A DNA stretch of 64,000 bases, from contig KV918766.1 in NCBI GenBank assembly GCA_002049455.2, forward strand, positions 1 to 64,000, read 5' to 3'. This DNA is from Porphyra umbilicalis. Lineage: Eukaryota > Rhodophyta > Bangiophyceae > Bangiales > Bangiaceae. The notes beneath the pieces are model-generated. The model made no database searches. It saw only the letters and a program-made list of their open reading frames with translations, and was not told the origin of the DNA. The translations under genes and the position numbers were made by a program. Positions 11,490 through 22,690 of this stretch are shown one piece after another (within the stretch, counting starts at the first letter, position 1; every line of letters begins with the position of its first letter).

Positions 11490-14400
11490 ATGTAGTATCT
11501 GGGGCTCCCGATCACAATGCAAAATTTTGCATGGGGTGGTCCCTGACGAGCTCTGAGAGCGCTCGCTGCTCGTGGCTGGCACTGCGCGTCGAGGACGCGG
11601 CCCAGAAGCCACGCGGGAATGCCTTGACCATTGCATTTACTGCATGGCTGGTGCAATACCATGTCCTGGCGTGTGGTGTCGGTGGTCATAACGACATGCA
11701 TGGTCGAGCCCCCCCTGTGGGGTGCCGTGCGGCACCCCCTCTACAGAGCGGCCCACGCCCCCCCCTTGCACACTGCTGTGATCCACGCCTTCCGACCGCC
11801 GTATCGGCCGTGATGCCCGTATCTGCGACCGTTTCACCCACCGCCTGGCCCGCCCGCCCCCCCACCCCGCCCGCCCCCTCCCCCCACCCGCCCCCCCCCC
11901 CGCCCGGCCCCCCCCCCGCCCGCCCCCCCATCTGCTCCCTCTGCTCCCCCACTCCCGCTTTCCTGCTCTACTCTCTCCTGTTGGCGCTTTCCGACCAGCG
12001 GGGGCCGGCGGTGCGGGCGGCCACCACCCCTCTCCCCGCTGCGCCGCGCCGCGCCACCCGCGCCGCTGCGACTGCCGCCCCCGCTTTCTCTCCCCCCTGC
12101 TCTACCATCTACCTTTCACCGCTTCCCCGGTCCTAGCTCCCCCTGCGCCCTTCCTCCGCACTCCGGGTGGGGGGCGTTGCCAGCAGGCACCAGCCCCCAC
12201 CCCGCCGGGCCGCGGCGTGCTCCTCACCACGCTGCGGCCTACCCCCGCCCCGCTCCCCCCTCCCTGCCCGAGGGGAGCACTTTTACGCGTGGGCCAGGGG
12301 CAGGGGCTGTCGCCAGCGAGGGCAGCGGACGAATGTGGCAGGAAGAGGCCGGGGGCGGCATGGGTAGCCGACGGTGGGCGCGGCGTTCGGCGGGGCCGGC
12401 GGCCGGCGGCGGCGGCCGGCGGCGGGGACCGCTACCCACGGACGCGCACAGTGGTGGGCGCGGCTATCGGTAGAGGTGGGCAGTGGCTTGCGCCGCTGGC
12501 GGCAGGCACGGCCGGCGGCACAGGCCGCCTGCGGCAGGTACGACGGGTGGACGGCTGGGCGGGCAGGCGGCGGGGCGGGCAGGCGACAGGACTGGCAGCT
12601 TACAGGGCGGTGCGCGGCGGAGCGGCCTGCCGCTACTCATCTTCCCGCCGCTCCCCGCGTTCCCTCTAGCCTCCCCTCGCTGCGGGGTTGGGCGCCCCTC
12701 GCCGGGTCACGCAGGGGGGGGGGTATGCGTCATCTGTTTTCGGCTGTTGCTGGCTGCTGGGGTGCTTGTGAAGCCATGCACATAGCAGTGTGTGTCCACT
12801 CTGTCTCCACAGACCACTGTACACAACTAAGTGGGCCGTTAGTGGCCTCCTGTTACCAGTGGGTGCCAGAGTACATCGGAGATACAACCGCCCACAACGA
12901 GTGATGGGCCACGGATAAGTGTGCGTGAGGCTCTCATGGGACTGTTTGGGAGGGCCCAGAGTGCTTTGGCCGCATACCACCTCCACAGGGGGCTCGTACG
13001 CTAGCTATTGGGGTGGCTGGGAAGGCTGAAAGCACGTTACGCGCAGTGGGCATCCTATGTCAGTACTGGCGTGGCTTTTCAGTCTCTATCAGGAGTACAC
13101 CATGTAGCAACGCTAATGCACACAGAAAATTGGCCAGCAGACGGGCCGGGCGTCGTGGGGGGGTAGCGGTGTATCTCGCCGCTGTGAACTTGGATGGGCA
13201 AAAAGAGAAGGAAGGAAGCGTTTGTGGGCTTAGCGACTCACTATTTCGTTCCCAGGACCCTTCAGAGCATCAGAAACGAGTCTCTTTGAAAAAGTGATGT
13301 TTTGGTCGAGTTCGGCCCTGACGTGCCGTATGCTCCTCCTTCTTAGACCATATGGCAGCGGGGAACGCGGCGGTGACCAGACCATACTGATCCCCACCGA
13401 AGTTGAAAAAAATGGGGACATGGTACTGTAGGAGACATGAAACATTGTTTTCTTTGCAAAAAAAGATGCAGAACTGTTGTAGGCCGCAAGAGAAGCGCAG
13501 GGTCACAACCCACTGGATGGAACAGTGTCAGAGAAAACAAGTTATCCACTGGATTGGGCAGTGTCAGTGTCGATCTGCCGAATACACTGGATCTGAGATG
13601 CTGTCAGCGGGGGTCCATTCACACTGCCTGGTGGAGTCATCTCCAGCCTGCTCTGCCGCCAGGCCCCTCAGCTGGTTGCCACAACGGCTACGCCTGCCGT
13701 CGTCAGTGCCTTTCTTTCCTTTGCACTGTTTCTGACATGATGTTAGAAAGGTCCACCTCCCTCCTGCCCCCGTCCCCCATCTCTTTCCCCCAGCAGTGAT
13801 GCTTCTTCGCTGACCTCCCCCTGCAATCGCTGTTTCCCCCGCCCGCTGCTGCCTCCCCCGCCCGCTGCTGCCTCCCCCGCCCGCTGCTGCCTCCCTCGCC
13901 CGCTGCTGCCTCCCCCGCCCGCTGCTGCCTCCCCCACCCGCTGCTGCCTCCCCCGCCCATTTCTGCCTCCCCCGCCCGCTGCTGCCTCCCCTGCCCGCTG
14001 CTTCCCCCCCCCCCTCTGCTGTCCCCCCCGCTGCTGCATCTCCCCCGCTGCTGCACCCTCCCCCGCTGCTGCTCCCCCCCACCTCTGTTACTTCACCCCC
14101 ACCGTGGCTGGTCCCCCTCACCGCCGCTGGTCCCCCCACCGCCCATGTGCCCCCCACCGCCGCTGCCTCCCCCGATCGCCACTGCTTTCCCTCTCCGCCG
14201 CGGCTCTCCTGCCGACCGCCCACGCGTCGGGGTCGCCGCCGCCGACTGCCAGCGGGGGCGGTCGCCAGCGGCGGGGCGGCGGCCAGGGGCAGTGGCAGCG
14301 GCCGGAAGCGCGGGCAGCGGCCAGGGGCGGGGGCGGCGGCCAGCGGCGGGGGAGGTGCCCGGCAGCGCGGGAGGCCACCAAGTGCGGGGTCGGCGACCAG

Positions 14401-14991
14401 GGGCTGGGGTCGTGGCCGGCAGCGCGGGCGGCCGCCAAGGGCGGGGGGGTCGCCCAGAGGCGGGGTGGCTGGCTGGCCGCGCGGTCGGCTGTCGGCAGCA
14501 AGGGTGCCGCCCGGCGGTGGGGAGGTGGCTAGCGGCGGGGGCGGCGCCAGCAGTGGGAGCGACAGCCAGTGGCGTGGCCAAAAGCTCGGGGGGGTGGTCA
14601 GCGACAGAAGCGAGCGCGCAAAAACTGCGGCTACCAAGGGGGGGGGGGAGACAGCCAGGAAGGGGGGGGAGGCGGTCGGCAGGGAGGGGGCTGCGACCAG
14701 CAGCGATGGCCGTTGCCAGCAGCTGAGGAGGGGGATACATCAACAGCGTTGGACGCGCTGGAGCAAACCGAGGCAGACGGTCATACACAGACACGAGTAC
14801 AAGGGGTACAAGGAGTGTACTGAAGTACCATTCCTCTCACGTGGCATCATCCTCGCTCGAACCCCCCCCCCCCAGAAGCCCCGAAATCCCCTCCCCCACC
14901 CCCCCACGTGGCGGCACGACAGGCGTTCCCCCCCCCCCCACCACCCCATGCGGATTTTTTGCATTGTGATCGGCGTTCTCAAATACTACCT
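11490..14991. mobile_element. Candidate TIR element, 3.5 kb, Mutator-like signature
   Basis: The first about 50 bp (11490-11539) match the reverse complement of 14941-14991 at roughly 80 percent, including the block GATCACAATGCAAAA and the end CATGGGGTGG. Both sides are flanked by CTCGGGGGG (11480-11488 and 14992-15000), a possible 9-bp target duplication, the length typical of Mutator-like elements; it is low-complexity and could be chance. The interior has no transposase that I recognise: a C-rich tract (11837-11940), a less GC-rich part (12700-13800), a minisatellite and GGC-rich DNA. If real, it is non-autonomous. Confidence 0.45.
13838..14010. repeat. 18-bp minisatellite (CCCGCCCGCTGCTGCCTC)
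   Basis: About nine head-to-tail copies of an 18-bp unit with occasional substitutions (CTCGCC, CACCCG, CATTTC variants), running into degenerate CTGCTGC/CCCCC sequence up to about 14100. Minus-strand translation gives GRGRQQ/AGEAAAG repeats. I do not regard it as coding. Confidence 0.75.
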
Positions 14992-15163
14992 CTCGGGGGG
15001 GCGTGTGGCCGCCCACGCGCGCGCGTGGCCGCTGGCGGTGGGGCGGGTGGATGGAAAGGGGGCCGGCGGTTGAAGCTGATTGGCCCACCGCCCCCTCGGC
15101 CAGACACGGGCCGGCTGCCGCCCCTCTTTGGCTTGCGCGTGGCTGCCGCGCCCCGGCCTCGCA

Positions 15164-17202
15164 CACCTAAAGTTTAGTCAAGAGGGCCTAAAAGCGGACT
15201 TCTGAGTTTTTCATGTGAATCCGTCGTTCCATTGGCGATTACCTCATCATGCAATGGGCTCGCTTCACCTCATTGGTGGACGAGCGTACTGACATGGTCC
15301 AGGTGGAAATATAAAATGAGTTTCGAATGGGCTTGACGTGGCACTCAGCACCCAATCAACAAACGCTTGAACAATGACTATCTGATCTCACGATAAAACA
15401 AAGCGGCTCTGGGAGACGCATTCGGCAACATTTTTGATAGCAGTTTTATTAGCGAAGCTTCTAGTAGGGATCCATTCGCGTTCTCAACGCTCAGGCAGCC
15501 ACGTTGCATGAAATTGATGGCCCTGGTCTGTTTGATGGTCACCCTCTAGGCCATGTGATTGGATGATCCCATCTGTATGCCCAATCACGCGTATCCACGT
15601 TTCAGCATTCGATGGCCTACGATCGCTCTGGTCCAGAAGGATTACACATGCGAGCGATTACAGCTTCCTCCAAAAGCGTTTACAGATGCCTTCCTGGAAC
15701 CCCCACTGTACTCCACACAAGAGCCCCGAAATGGTCAGCAGCGCGCATCTTTGCGGCCATATCAGCACCGCGTCTCCGCCCTCTTCCGTCGTCTCGCCAT
15801 CTCGCCCCGCCGTCGGGCCTTTCACAGCACCCCTCCATCGTCGTCACCGCACCACCGTGCTCTCTCTTGGACGCGCTCGCCACATCCGCCCCTTTCTTTG
15901 CCCCCGCGCGCCGCATCCGCCCATTTCTTTGTTCCCCCCCCTTCCCCCCTCCGCACACCATGCACGTTGCGCTGCACTCAGGTACATTTTTTCTTCAATG
16001 TGTTCCTCGTCCTTCCCCGTCCCCCCCGCGAGCCTCAGCCGGGTTGTTTACTCTTCTGTTCTTCTTTTCTTGAGGCATCTGATCGCCTCTGCTGTCGACC
16101 TCCCCCTGCGTGTGGCGGCGCGCCGGGTGCTGCGCTTGTCTGCCTTGCTGACCATTTCTTTGTGCTGAGAATCATACGACAAAGATGAAGATACCAAATG
16201 GGGACTGACAATGGGGACGCTTTAACTGGAGAAGACAAAGGGACACAACAACAACTGGGAAAGAGGAAAGGGACCCAACGACGTCGTGGTCAGAAGAGTG
16301 AAGGAGCAGAACGAAAGGCCTCATTACAGTGCTGAAGCTCGGAATTCTGTGGCAGCATCGAAAAGAGACACTCCCCCGATGTACAACCATCATGCTGAAT
16401 ACTGCATCACATGATAAGTTAATTGCTCTGTCAGTAATCCCAACAATATTTGTAGAATGGGTGAAGCACTCGCTCGTGTGACGGGAAACACATTTGGCGC
16501 CTTAGGATAGAATCCTTATTGTTTGAGCAAACGTTATTTTGGAGTTGGACACACCGTTCGACTCAGCTCATCGAGATCTGTCCTGTGAGGCTATATCCAA
16601 GTCAATCTGATCGAATGTCAAGAACTGGTGGATGCGCACTGGTGACTACTGGCTTTTTCCCAAACTGTGAGTTTGTGTTCTCACGAAAAGTGGAAGCTTC
16701 GCTACCTGGTCCCTGCCCTGGGGGACCAACTTGTATTTCTGCTCGTCAGAGTCCACCCCCCCAATCCGACACCACCGCCAGAGCTACCGGTACGGTATTC
16801 ATAGAGCTCTTCCAAACCATGTAGCCACCTTTTCTATCCTTTGGGACTTCGCTCATGCTCTCTGACGTTCTTTTTGAAGCCGCAGCGGCCTGTACGGTGT
16901 CTCTGGGAGGCCTCCCAAGTGCGAAAGAGAGGTGGTCATAGCGGGAAAACAAGTAGGGGTCTTTGGGGTCCTGGTGACGTCCTCGACATCATCACGTAGT
17001 TGAGTAGCGTTTGAAGAAAAAAGCAATGAAAAAGACGTGTGCTGCACTGAGAAACTGGGTGGTCGAGCTCGTAGGCCGAAGCCTTCAGAAGCATGCTGCA
17101 GAGAGGGGTTGGACGGTCCGAATGAGACCTGTTGTCTGAATATATTCACAAAAAACTGTAATGACGAATACAAGAAGACCACTCTTGACTAAACTTTAGG
17201 TG
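15164..17202. mobile_element. Candidate TIR element, 2.0 kb
   Basis: 15164-15184 is the exact reverse complement of 17182-17202: a 21-bp perfect terminal repeat beginning CACCTAAAGTTTAGTCAAG. The interior (15185-17181) is clearly less GC-rich than its flanks. I recognise no transposase. An open frame at 15559-16188 (+) is Pro/Ser/Arg-rich without a domain. A target duplication is not evident (left flank ...CTCGCA, right flank ACCGAG...), so it may be old or the ends may extend. Confidence 0.5.
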
Positions 17203-17339
17203 ACCGAGCTCGGTCCGTTCCACCAAGATCCGGCCCTGCGCGCGCGGGCGGGGGAGCTCAGGATCCGCCCCGGCACCCCCGTGCCCGCGAGACGGTGTTG
17301 CGCGCCCGCCATTGCCCCCGCCGCCCGCGCCGCCGTGTG

Positions 17340-18912
17340 TATCCGTCTGACACCAGATAAGAACCCATGGCATCAGATAAGAACCAACTGTAAGGGTCGA
17401 TTCTTCACAGTGTTTACATACTAAGTGAGTTTCTGGATAATCAAACAGATGCCAACACTCAAACAGGAAGGCCCGTCTTCCCCCAAAGAAAAAATGGATT
17501 CTGTACTGAGACACATGAATGAAAAGAGCAGGTCTTCAGCTCGCCAACCATGTGATCAGCTTTTCCATACGCCATCGTCGTCGGCAGAGACGGGTTGCCG
17601 AGTGTTTTTGATGGGGTCTCTGTCCAGACGTTCCAACGGTCAATTTTTGGCTCAAATCGCCCTCTGCGACCCTGCCAAGCGTCCATTGCGCGCGCGGGCC
17701 AAAAATCTGACCAGGCAGAAAAGAACGATTCCCAGTCCTGAGCTCGTGTGTTGCACGTGGCGCGGCCCGAGCTACGGTAGTTCCACATGTCCATGTGAAG
17801 CGCACTTCCGGTGCAATGAGTACGCCAGATACAGCGGGGCATTCTTCATCACGTCGAGACGCTTCGGAGGCCATAAAGCAGTACATCCTCGTCGTCCCGG
17901 AAAGGCAATCCACATGGCTTCAAAGAAAAAACCTGGTCATACGACCCCGCTCAGGCCGATTTCAGAACCCAATGTGGGTCCACATGGCCAGAAATGGCTT
18001 TTGTGTCCCACCCCCAGTTAAGCTCCACTGCGCCGCGGGGGAGCTGTCAAAAGGAGCAGACCGAGTGGTGTCGGACGTTAACCTGGAGCTGTTGGTGTCA
18101 CGCCTCACCCCGGTGGTCCGCAAGAACCTGTCGTGCCCGACAATCGTGCAGGGAACGCTTTCGACAGCGGGACGAGCAACTGTTTTGACGGCGCCGGAGG
18201 TGCTGGCGGCTGTTCAGCAGCTTGACGCCGACAAGCTCAAGAATCAGCAGGACCTCGAGTTGGGTCGTCGGCAGAGGGAGGCGACGGTGGCAGCCAACAA
18301 GCCCAAAAAGGCCGAGCTGGCTGCAGCGCAGGAGCGCACGAAGTGGGCCAAGGTTTGGTGTCTGGTCAGTGAGGAGGCGGCCGAGGAGGGCCAGCACCGG
18401 CTGCACCGACTGTACCCGTCTCCCCGCAAGCTGGTCCTGCGGGAACGTGCCAACAAGCAGCGCAAGCTGTTTCATGTGCCCAACGCGGGTGATTGTCGCC
18501 AGCGTGGACTGCTGTGATCACGCCCTTGGTTCCTTTGTTCTTTTTTCTGTTCAAGCTGTGGTTGGATAGAATATTGCCAGGGTTTTCCAGGTTCTTGATT
18601 GGTGCAATAGGATTTACCCCCATAGACAGCTGACTCAATTCAGACGGTCACACATCAACACTGTGGTACAATTATCCGTCAACACTGCAGAACGCCTAGG
18701 TTTTCCCAGGATGCTTGATGGGTTGTTAACTGGTGTATACCCCGATACCGACCCACCTACCAACAAAAAGAGTGAAGCGTCCATTTTTTGTGGAAAAAAG
18801 ATGATGGAGGAGGGGAGGGTGAGCTAAGCCAAACGGTGTGCATCTCGAAGGAAGTGAACCTGTGGTTAATAAACGGGGACAGGATGGGTTCTTATCTGGT
18901 GTCAGACGGATA
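17340..18912 (+). mobile_element. TA-target TIR transposon, copy 1 (1573 bp)
   Basis: The ends are inverted repeats of 29 bp counting the flanking TA: 17340-17368 is the exact reverse complement of 18884-18912. The repeat begins TATCCGTCTGACACCAG, and a related subterminal copy of CAGATAAGAACC lies just inside. Flanking TA on both sides suggests a TA target duplication, as in the Tc1/mariner/pogo superfamily. An apparently identical copy lies at 22691-24263. The right end is 77 bp before the start of the glutathione peroxidase gene. It holds two overlapping plus-strand open frames, so it is probably an internally deleted derivative mobilised in trans. Confidence 0.85.
17795..18517 (+). CDS. 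Possible C-terminal transposase remnant (element copy 1)
   Basis: A 240-residue frame. Its second half runs LSTAGRATVLTAPEVLAAVQ and then a charged, probably helical stretch rich in Lys, Arg, Glu and Gln (ELGRRQREATVAANKPKKAE). Pogo/Jerky-type transposases often end with such a segment after the DDE domain, and the TA target fits that superfamily, but I see no DDE residues, so this is an inference. An overlapping frame (17425-18021, 198 residues) precedes it and may be the degraded upstream part. The identical sequence recurs at 23146-23868. Confidence 0.4.
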   Translation: MKRTSGAMSTPDTAGHSSSRRDASEAIKQYILVVPERQSTWLQRKNLVIRPRSGRFQNPMWVHMARNGFCVPPPVKLHCAAGELSKGADRVVSDVNLELLVSRLTPVVRKNLSCPTIVQGTLSTAGRATVLTAPEVLAAVQQLDADKLKNQQDLELGRRQREATVAANKPKKAELAAAQERTKWAKVWCLVSEEAAEEGQHRLHRLYPSPRKLVLRERANKQRKLFHVPNAGDCRQRGLL

Positions 18913-18989
18913 TACTACCGTGTCGCCCAAGTGCGTTACCGTGCCGCCGCGTGTGTTACCGTGGCGCCCTCCCCCGTCCTTTCCCCGGC

Positions 18990-20231
18990 ATGGCCAGCGT
19001 CCGCGCCGCCTTTACCGCCACCCTCCCCGCCCTCGGCCGCGCCGCGCCCGCCCGCCGCCTCGCCGCGGCGGCCGCCGCCGCCCGCCCCGCGCGCGCCGCC
19101 GTTGCCGCCGCGTCGCGCCGCGGCGGGGCGACCATGGCGGCGGCGGCGGGCAGCCTCGCCGACCTCGGCACCGTGCCGGACATTGACGGCGGGCCGCTGC
19201 CGCTGGCCGGCCGCCCGACGTTTGTCGTCAATGTGGCGTCAGAGTGCGGCTACACCGCCTCGGGCTACCAGCAGATGAAGGACGTGCTCGCCAAGTATGG
19301 GGACCGCGTCGCGGTCGTGGCCGTCCCGTGCAACGCCTTTGGGATGTGCGTTGGTTGCGCTGCGTGTGGGCGTGGGCAGCCGTGTGTGGGCGCTTGTTTT
19401 TGTTGCGGTGGCGGGACTCCCCTTGATGCGTGGCGGGGGGGGGAGGACGCCCGCCGCCCGTGCGCCTCTGTTGTTTTCAACCCTCTTCTGGCTCCTTGTG
19501 CTGCGAGCCGATCCCGCACCAGTCGGTACTGACGCGACGCTCCACGCTCTTGTCCTCAACGTGCTGCCTGTCGCACGGCGTTACCGCCGCCGCGATGGCC
19601 CGACCGTCGCGTCTGCCCGCCGCCCACCACCCGCCGCGGCGCACGCGCCCCCGTTGCCCCTCCCCCCCCCGTCCACAGGCAGGAGCCCGGCAGCGCCGAC
19701 CAAATCAAGTCCTTTGTCGCGTCCCGCGCGCCGGGCGTCCTCATCGCCCCAAAGTCGGCGGTCAATGGGGCCGAGGCGCACCCGCTGTTTGCGGTTGGCA
19801 AAACGGCCTTCCCGGGGGATTGCGGGTGGAACTTTGCGTGCCGCTGTACGTTTGCGGCGGGGGGCGTGGCGCCCCCCGTGGCCGTGGGCGGGCGGGCGGC
19901 CGAGGGGTGGCGGGCTTGTGGGGTGGCGCGCCGGTCGGTGTGGACGTGCATGCATGCATGGGGGGGGGGGGGGGGGTGAGTGAGGACGGTCTGCGACGGA
20001 CACTGACGCGCCCGCTGTCCCGCCTGCTTGCACGTGCACGCCGCTGTGTTTGTCCACCTGCGTGCTTGGTTCCCCCATCGGTCGGGCGTGTGACCCCGCG
20101 TGGTGCCCGCGCGCCCGCCGCACGTGCCGCCTCGCGCAGTCCTGTACGACAAGGACGGCAAGCCCGTGGCGCGCTTTGACAACGCCTCGTCGCTCACCGA
20201 CGTGACCGCCGCCATTGACCCGCTGCTGTGA
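18990..20231 (+). CDS. Glutathione peroxidase-like thiol peroxidase, three exons
   Basis: GPX-family enzymes reduce hydroperoxides with thioredoxin or glutathione. Exons 18990-19345, 19679-19845 and 20140-20231 give 204 residues, with GT-AG junctions that restore conserved motifs. A roughly 50-residue Ala/Arg-rich leader (MASVRAAFTATLPALGRAA) suggests plastid or mitochondrial import. Motifs are NVASECGYT (catalytic Cys; no selenocysteine), VPCNAFGM-QEPGS across intron 1, APKSAVNGAEAHPLF, and CGWNFACRFLYDKDG across intron 2 (the Trp-Asn pair of the active site). The tetrad glutamine expected in CNQFG is Ala here, which is unusual. I chose ATG 18990 because the leader begins there; an ATG 39 bp upstream is in frame but close to the transposon end. 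Confidence 0.87.
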
Positions 20232-20652
20232 GGGGGCGCGGCCGTCACGGGGCGACGGCGGGCGGCGGGCGCGCCGCCGCCGGCACACACCGACCGGGTT
20301 GCCCGACGGACAGACGAGTAAAAGGGGCAACGTCTTGTTTGGATGGGGGCGTGCACCGCCGCCGACGCGGGCGGCCAGACGCCCGGGCCGCGTGGGGGTT
20401 TGGGGACACCCGCGCGTCCCGGCCCCACTCCCTCCCCCCGCCTGTGGGCGGGCGTGGCCGGCCGACACGGCGCCCCACCGCGGCAAACGCCGTCCATCGC
20501 GGCGCCCCGACCCGCAGCCGCCCACGGCCACCGCGGGCGCCGCACGCGCGCGACCCCCCTCAAAAAACAACCCTACACGTGCCGGCGCCCGCACCCCCCC
20601 CAGACCCCCCCCCCCCGCCACCGTTTCCACCGCCCCCCCCCCCCGTCGGCGG

Positions 20653-21395
20653 TCACCTACCCCCCCCCGGAGCTTGGCCGCCTCTGCCTGCGCCTCTGCC
20701 GCCGCCGCCTCTGCGTCCCGCAGCCGCGCGTACAGGTACTCGGCGGTGATGCGCAGCGTCTCGACTTGCACGCGCAGGCGCGCGCGCTCGCCGCGCGCCT
20801 CCTTGGCGGCGGACCGCTTGGGGCGGCGGGCGGCGCCCGCCCCGCCCCCGCCGCCGCCGCCGCCGCCGCCGCCACCCCCGCCCCCCGCCGGCGTCGGCGA
20901 CGGCGGCGGCGGCGGCGGCGGCGGTGACACAGCCGCCGGGGGCGGGGGGAAGCCGCCGCCGCCGCGGCAGGCGGCGAGCAGCCATTGGCGCCGCCGCCGC
21001 CGCCGCCGGTGCCGCCGGCCACCGCCCCCCCCCCCCCCCCCACCTAGCTCGTCGGGGGGGGGCCGCCCGCCCCCCCCCCCCAGCGGCGGCGAGCCCCGTC
21101 CGCTTGAGGCGCCCCCACATGCTCGACGATTGGCGGCGAAAGGTGGCGCCCCCCCCCCCCCCCCCCGCGCCGGCGGGGAGCGCGGGGGCGTGTCGGCGGC
21201 GCCCCCCCCCCACTCGGCGCGGGGCGGGGGGCGCCCCCCCCCCCCCCCGCCCCCGAATGCGCTCCGCGGCGAGCTCCGACGCCGCCGCCGCCGCGCGCTC
21301 CTCGGCCGCCGCCGCGGCGGCGCGGGAGGCGGCGCACGCGGCGCAGCCGCCGCCGTCGCCCCCGTCCCCGTCCCCGTCGGCCGAGGAGGCAGACA

Positions 21396-21434
<39 letters not shown>

Positions 21435-21648
21435 CGCCGCCGCCAGTCACGTTGCGGCGGGCGGCAGAGGCGCCGCCGGGAGTCTGCCGCCCGCCGCCCG
21501 CCGGCGGCGTCGAGGCAGACGCAGACGCGCACGCGGGCGCGCCCGACCCGCCGCCGAGGTCGATGGAGGCGAGCGTCAGCCCCGCCGGGGAGTCGCCCCC
21601 GACGTTGCCGTCGCTGCCGCCGCGCGCGCGTTTGGGGTGGTGGGCGCC

Positions 21649-21680
<32 letters not shown>

Positions 21681-21868
21681 GCGACGCTGCGGAAGCGCCC
21701 GCGGCGGCGGCCGCACCCCCCGCCGCAAAGGGGAGGTCACTCCCCGCCTCGGAGCCACTCACCAGCCCCTCCTCGTCATCGTCAACGGCGCGGTAGTCGA
21801 CGCCCGCGAGGAGGTCTGACAGGAAGGCCGCGTCGTCCGAGCCCCCCGTCGGGGAGTCGGGCGCAAAC

Positions 21869-21924
<56 letters not shown>

Positions 21925-22140
21925 ACCCGACGGCGTCGGCCGCCAGCCCGGCGGCGGGAGCAACGGCGCCGCGCGGCGGCCGGCGGTGGGCGTGGCGCCG
22001 CCGGCGCCGCCGCCGGCGGCAGCGGCGGCAGCGGCGGCGGCGGCGGCGGCGGCAACGGTCGGCGGCGGGGGTCCCCGCGCCCCCGACGGCGGCGGCGGGG
22101 CGGCGGCGACGCCCGACCGCCGCGGCGGCGGCGGCACCAC
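20653..22140 (-). CDS. Low-complexity Ala/Gly-rich protein, possible regulator
   Basis: This minus-strand frame is open for 495 codons. It has poly-Ala and poly-Gly runs, a short acidic segment (SDLLAGVDYRAVDDDEEG), an Ala-Ser repeat and a helical AEERAAAAASELAAERIRG stretch. The last about 250 bp (20905-20660) read better in another frame, which gives a basic patch (RRPKRSAAKEARGERARL) followed by a coiled-coil-like segment (LRITAEYLYARLRDAEAAAA), resembling a basic/leucine-zipper arrangement. A splice or homopolymer frameshift near 20930-21060 could join them. The family is unknown. The many G/C runs make the exact frame unreliable. Confidence 0.35.
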
Positions 22141-22690
22141 CCCGCGCCCGCGGCGGATCGTGGGGGGGGACGTTGGCAGCGTCGGCGTGGCGGGGGGGGG
22201 GGGGGGGGGGGGGGGTCCCCGCCATGGCCGCGCCCCCCTGCGGCCGACCGTGGCGTGGCGGAGGTGGGGGGGGTGGGGGGGGTGGGGGGGGAGTCGTCGA
22301 CGCGCCCGCGGCGGGGAGGGGGCGCCCCGCGCGTCGACGGCCGCGCCGCGCAGCCGCCCGCCCGCCCGCCTGCACGCCGACGCCCCGGCCGTCGACGGCC
22401 ACGTGTGCGGCGGCGGACGGCAGGGGCGGCGGCGGCCGCCGCGGCGGCCGGGACGGCGCCAGCGGCACGCGCCAAGCGGCAGCGGCGAGGGCCCCGGGCG
22501 CGCCCCCGCGCCGGCGCGGGGGCACCCGCTCGCGAGTGGCCCGCGAGCGGGCGTCGTGGACCGACGCGGCCGCGACGGCGGCCGCCCGGCGGGCGCCCTG
22601 ACCGCCTGTCCCGCCCCGGCTGCCAGTCTCGAGGTTGGCTCTCTCCCACGCAGCGCACCGCTGCTGTTGGTGGGGAGCGGCCGCCACGCT

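Noticed and set aside
13564-14637. Gly/Arg/Gln repeat protein on the minus strand
   Set aside because: It is simply the translation of the 18-bp minisatellite and the adjoining GGC-rich DNA.
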